Below, piece after piece: positions 5,582 to 8,615 of a DNA stretch of 8,615 nt. The notes under the pieces were generated by a model. The model saw nothing but the letters and a program-made list of their open reading frames with translations. It had not been told where the DNA came from and ran no database searches. The position numbers and the translations under genes were made by a program. The DNA comes from Thermoflexales bacterium (GTDB lineage Bacteria; Chloroflexota; Anaerolineae; J036; Brachytrichaceae), in assembly GCA_017998555.1 (NCBI GenBank), contig JAGOCU010000053.1, positions 1-8,615 of the forward strand, read 5' to 3'. Each line of letters begins with the position of its first letter. Positions within the stretch are counted from its first letter, which is position 1.

Positions 5582-6355
5582 ATGAGCCCACCCATCGGAT
5601 TCGACTTAAGCGGCAGGGTTGCTTTCATCACGGGTGGCTCGCGTGGCATCGGAGAAGCCATCGCGCGGGCCTATGCCCGCGCCGGCGCCGCCGTCGCGGT
5701 CGCCAGCCGCAGACGCGAAAACGTTCAGCCGGTGGCGGACGCCATCAATCAAGGCGGCGGCAGGGCCATTGCCCTGGCCTGCCACACGGGCGATCGCGCG
5801 CAGATTGCAGCCGCGATCGCGGAGGTCGCCGCAACCTTTGGCGGGCTTGACATCGTGGTCAACAACGCGGCCACCAATCCGCAGTTTGGACCGCTGCTCA
5901 ACGCCACCGACGAGATGTGGGACAAGACCCTGCAGGTCAATGTCAAGGGTTATTTCACGGTCGCCCAGATCGCCGTCCCGCACCTGCTCAAGCGCGGGAG
6001 CGGCAAGATCATCAATATGGCCTCGATCGCCGGGATCAGGCCGGGGCGCATGATGGGCGTGTATAGCGTGAGCAAAGCGGCAGTCATCATGCTGACCCGG
6101 GCCCTCGCCCAGGAACTCGGCCCGCAGGGGATCCAGGTCAACGCCATCGCGCCGGGAGTGATCCAGACAAAATTCAGCGCGGCGCTGTGGTCCAACGCCG
6201 CGCTGTCAGCCGGCGTGACCGAGATCGCCGGGCGCATCGGCCTGCCCGAGGACCTCGAAGGCGTGGCGCTCCTGCTGGCCTCTTCCGCGTCGAACTACAT
6301 CAACGGAAGTGTCATCGTTGTGGATGGCGGCCTCGAGTCCGCCGGTCCATTCTGA
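5582..6355 (+). CDS. Short-chain dehydrogenase/reductase (SDR), probable hydroxyacyl-CoA/oxoacyl-CoA oxidoreductase
   Basis: A 257-residue classical SDR of usual length. It has the dinucleotide-binding TGGSRGIG (17-24), NNAA (94-97) and the catalytic set N120, S148, Y161 and K165 (YSVSK). It also has the PGVIQT turn and the C-terminal VIVVDGG strand. Arg43-Arg45 after the second beta strand suggest NADP(H), but this is only an indication. The family interconverts alcohols and ketones in the cytoplasm. Alone it would be called a 3-oxoacyl reductase-like SDR. Next to an ACAD10/11-like dehydrogenase and an APH-fold kinase it resembles LvaD, which in levulinate catabolism reduces 4-oxovaleryl-CoA to the 4-hydroxy form. 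No Shine-Dalgarno is visible before ATG 5582, so translation may be leaderless or depend on an unusual signal. The N-terminus (FDLSGRVAFITGG) fits this start. The next gene follows after 6 bp. SDR identity is sure; the substrate is inferred. Confidence 0.93.
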   Translation: MSPPIGFDLSGRVAFITGGSRGIGEAIARAYARAGAAVAVASRRRENVQPVADAINQGGGRAIALACHTGDRAQIAAAIAEVAATFGGLDIVVNNAATNPQFGPLLNATDEMWDKTLQVNVKGYFTVAQIAVPHLLKRGSGKIINMASIAGIRPGRMMGVYSVSKAAVIMLTRALAQELGPQGIQVNAIAPGVIQTKFSAALWSNAALSAGVTEIAGRIGLPEDLEGVALLLASSASNYINGSVIVVDGGLESAGPF

Positions 6356-6361
6356 GGCGGC

Positions 6362-7540
6362 ATGCAAGACTCAAATAGCGCGCTCCTGATCGATATCCGA
6401 TCGCTTGTCCAGCACCGGCTGATCCCGCTCGAATCTCAGTTCCTGCGGCATGGCTTTCGGGCCACGTTGCCGGCGCTGGGCGCGATCCGCAAGGTGGTCA
6501 AGGCCAGCGGCTGGTGGGCGCCCTATTTGCCCAGCGAGGCGGGCGGGATGGGTCTGAGCCTCACCCACTTTGCCGAAGTGAGCGAACAGCTTGGCCGCAC
6601 CCCGCTCGGCCACTACGCCTTCAACTGCCAGGCCCCGGATGTTGGCAACCTCGAACTGCTGCTGTCCCATGGCAGCCCCGAGCAAAAAGGCGAGTACTTC
6701 GAGCCCCTCGCCCGCGGCGAGATTCGGAGCTGTTTCGCGATGACCGAGCCCGCCCGGGCCGGATCGAACCCAACCTGGCTCGACGCAACCGCCCGGCGCG
6801 ACGGCGATCACTACATCATCAACGGCCGCAAGTGGTTCACCAGCAGCGCGGACGGCGCCGCCTTCGCCATTGTCATGGCGGTGACAAACGCCGAAGCGCC
6901 GACCCATCAACGGGCGAGCATGTTCATCGTGCCGGCCGGAACGAAGGGATACTCCGTTGTGCGCAACATCAAAGTGATGGGCGAAGCGGGTGAGGATTGG
7001 GCCAGCCACGCCGAGACCCTGTTCGAAGACGTCCGGGTGCCGGCCTCGGCCCGCATCGGCGACGAGGGCGCCGGGTTTGCGCTCGCCCAGGAGCGCCTCG
7101 GCCCGGGCCGCATCCATCACTGCATGCGCTGGATCGGAATCTGCTCGCGCGCGCTTGAACTCATGGGCCGGCGCGCGCTGACGCGCGAACTCGCGCCCGG
7201 GCAGGCGCTGGCAACGCAGCAGACCGTCCAGCACTGGATCGCCGACTCGTATGCCGAGATCGAAGCGGCCCGACTCCTGGTTCTCGACGCCGCCCGGGCC
7301 GTGGAGCAACGCGGACAGCGCGCGGCGCGGGTCAAGATTTCGGCCATCAAATACTTCACCGCCGGGGTTCTGCAGCGCGTGCTCGATCGGGCGATCCAGG
7401 TTCACGGCGCCATGGGGCTGACCGACGAGACGCCATTGGCGTATTGGTTTGCCCATGAGCGCGGCGCGCGCATCTATGACGGCGCAGATGAATCGCACAA
7501 GAACGTTGTTGCGCGGGATGTGCTGCGCTCTCTGCAATGA
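6362..7540 (+). CDS. Acyl-CoA dehydrogenase family protein, ACAD10/ACAD11 (LvaC)-like
   Basis: A 392-residue flavoprotein of the acyl-CoA dehydrogenase fold, typical length and cytoplasmic. Recognisable segments are the N-terminal helices with PSEAGGMGLS (57-66), the FAD/substrate strand CFAMTEP (124-130), NGRKWFTSSA (154-163), LGPGRIHHCMR (246-256) and QVHGAMG (346-352). The GRIHHCMR signature is, as I recall, characteristic of the ACAD10/ACAD11 branch. Where ordinary medium-chain enzymes carry the catalytic Glu in YEGT, this protein has YDGA with D373, again as in that branch. Members act on 4-phospho-acyl-CoA made from 4-hydroxyacyl-CoA by a partner kinase, and that kinase gene follows directly with a 4-bp ATGA overlap. 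The start is ATG 6362, just after the SDR stop, with GAGG 4 nt upstream. Family is very sure, subfamily likely, substrate chain length unknown. Confidence 0.92.
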   Translation: MQDSNSALLIDIRSLVQHRLIPLESQFLRHGFRATLPALGAIRKVVKASGWWAPYLPSEAGGMGLSLTHFAEVSEQLGRTPLGHYAFNCQAPDVGNLELLLSHGSPEQKGEYFEPLARGEIRSCFAMTEPARAGSNPTWLDATARRDGDHYIINGRKWFTSSADGAAFAIVMAVTNAEAPTHQRASMFIVPAGTKGYSVVRNIKVMGEAGEDWASHAETLFEDVRVPASARIGDEGAGFALAQERLGPGRIHHCMRWIGICSRALELMGRRALTRELAPGQALATQQTVQHWIADSYAEIEAARLLVLDAARAVEQRGQRAARVKISAIKYFTAGVLQRVLDRAIQVHGAMGLTDETPLAYWFAHERGARIYDGADESHKNVVARDVLRSLQ

Positions 7541-8613
7541 ATGACGGCCGTCCGCCTCCGGATGCGCCCCTGGCGCCGCGCGAAGATGAACAGCCTGACG
7601 TCGCGGCGCTCGCGCGCTACCTGGGCAGCGCGCTGCCGGGTTGGCCGGCCGGCGCGGAGCTGGTCATCGAGCAGTTCCCCAGTGGATTCTCGAATCTGAC
7701 ATATTCTTTGCGCGCCGGAGATCTGGAATGGGTGATGCGGCGCCCACCCGTGGGCGCGGCCGTGCGTGGCGGCCATGACATGGCCCGCGAATTTCGGATC
7801 TTGAGCGCGCTGGCGGCGACCGATATTCGCGCGCCGCGGCCCGTGCTGTTGTGCGATGACCTGTCCGTGCTGGGCGCGCCGTTCTACCTGATGGAGCGCG
7901 TGCGCGGGGTGATTCTGCGCAGCAGGCTCCCGCGCGGCGTGACACTCCCGCCCGATACCATGCGGCGCCTCAGCGAAGCGCTGATTGACACGCTGGCCAG
8001 ACTGCACGTGGTGGATGTCCGCGCCTCAGGTCTGGTGGACCTGGGCCGGCCCGAGGGCTATGTCGCGCGCCAGGTGACGGGCTGGGCCCAACGGTATGAG
8101 GCCGCCCGGACCGATGCGCTGCCGGACATGGACGCCCTCGCCGCGTGGCTGGCGGCGCATCTGCCGCCCGAGTCGGGAGCCGCGCTGATCCACAACGATT
8201 TCAAGTACGACAACGTTGTGGTCGATCCGGTCCGCCTGGACCGCATTGTCGCCGTCCTTGACTGGGAGATGGCGACCGTCGGGGATCCGCTGATGGACCT
8301 GGGCACAACGCTCGGATATTGGTCAGAGGCGGGCGACCCCGACATCGTCCGGCAGTTCAACCTGACTCATCTGCCAGGCAACCTCAATCGCCGCGAGGTG
8401 GTGGCGCGCTATGAGCAACAGACCGGCCGGGCGGTGCCGCAGCCGTTGTTCTACTTCGCCTTCGGCCTCTACAAGATCGGCGTCATCATCCAGCAGATCT
8501 ACGCCCGCTATCGTCGCGGGCTCACCCGCGACGCGCGCTTTGCGGGGCTGATCGACCTGGAGCGGGCGCTGTCCGCGATGGCGTCCGCCGCCCTCGAGCG
8601 GGGCCGGATCTGA
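7537..8613 (+). CDS. APH-fold phosphotransferase, ACAD10/11 kinase domain (LvaA)-like
   Basis: A 358-residue aminoglycoside phosphotransferase-fold kinase, complete, with its stop 2 nt before the window end. It has the ATP-loop-like FPSGFSNLTYSL (47-58), WVMRRPP (65-71), the catalytic loop HNDFKYDN (219-226, with D221 as base and N226) and the metal-binding VLDWEMATVGDP (240-251, D242), then MDLG. HNDFK-DN and LDWE-AT-GDP are hallmarks of the ACAD10/ACAD11 N-terminal kinase family, not of drug-resistance enzymes. Relatives phosphorylate the 4-hydroxyl of hydroxyacyl-CoA; LvaA does so with its small partner LvaB. The first 20 residues are Pro/Asp/Glu-rich and probably disordered. ATG 7537 overlaps the stop of the dehydrogenase gene, which implies translational coupling. 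In animals the two activities are one fused protein, so these two probably work together. No LvaB-like gene is visible, though one could follow beyond the edge. Confidence 0.9.
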   Translation: MNDGRPPPDAPLAPREDEQPDVAALARYLGSALPGWPAGAELVIEQFPSGFSNLTYSLRAGDLEWVMRRPPVGAAVRGGHDMAREFRILSALAATDIRAPRPVLLCDDLSVLGAPFYLMERVRGVILRSRLPRGVTLPPDTMRRLSEALIDTLARLHVVDVRASGLVDLGRPEGYVARQVTGWAQRYEAARTDALPDMDALAAWLAAHLPPESGAALIHNDFKYDNVVVDPVRLDRIVAVLDWEMATVGDPLMDLGTTLGYWSEAGDPDIVRQFNLTHLPGNLNRREVVARYEQQTGRAVPQPLFYFAFGLYKIGVIIQQIYARYRRGLTRDARFAGLIDLERALSAMASAALERGRI

Positions 8614-8615
8614 AC

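Noticed and set aside
6371..7537. 388-codon minus-strand open frame opposite the dehydrogenase
   Set aside because: It covers nearly the whole dehydrogenase gene in the opposite direction, shows no motifs, and is explained by GC-rich codon use.
7537..8613. Aminoglycoside resistance gene
   Set aside because: The catalytic motifs are those of the ACAD10/11-associated kinase family, and the gene overlaps an acyl-CoA dehydrogenase. Only the fold is shared with resistance enzymes.

Overview
This is a GC-rich bacterial window that most resembles Chloroflexota (Anaerolineae-type). The reasons are transmembrane Ser/Thr kinases with long Thr-Pro-rich outer stalks, no PASTA domains, TACAAT-type -10 elements, and an acyl-CoA catabolic operon beside them. 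The phylum assignment is inferred from gene style, not from a marker gene.

Left half (1-5550): a signalling cluster of four Hanks-type Ser/Thr protein kinases in two divergent tandem pairs. On the minus strand lie kinase 2 (446-2434) and then kinase 1 (350 down to the window edge, truncated). On the plus strand lie kinase 3 (2535-4064) and kinase 4 (4126-5550). Kinase 2 has a cytoplasmic kinase domain, one membrane helix, a Thr/Pro/Ala-rich stalk and a C-terminal concanavalin A/LamG-like domain that probably senses something outside the cell. Kinases 3 and 4 are close duplicates in the kinase domain (about 90% identical by hand count) and end in unrelated-looking Pro/Thr-rich tails with no globular domain. 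Kinase 3's tail contains a 15-bp tandem repeat encoding TSPPP. Only 100 bp separate the divergent starts. Two TACAAT boxes there face outward as arms of an inverted repeat, so polymerase binding for the two directions probably competes. Kinase 4 has its own copy of the same promoter motif.

Right half (5582-8613): a tight three-gene operon of a short-chain dehydrogenase/reductase, an ACAD10/11-like acyl-CoA dehydrogenase and an APH-fold small-molecule kinase. Gaps are 6 bp and then a 4-bp ATGA overlap. The same trio is known from bacterial levulinate/4-hydroxyacid catabolism (LvaD, LvaC, LvaA of Pseudomonas putida). The last two are fused in animal ACAD10/ACAD11. The likely job is to reduce a 4-oxoacyl-CoA, phosphorylate the 4-hydroxyl and eliminate the phosphate so that the chain can enter beta-oxidation. 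The substrate is inferred.

There is no tRNA, rRNA, CRISPR array or insertion sequence that I can see, and no gene-free stretch longer than about 100 bp.
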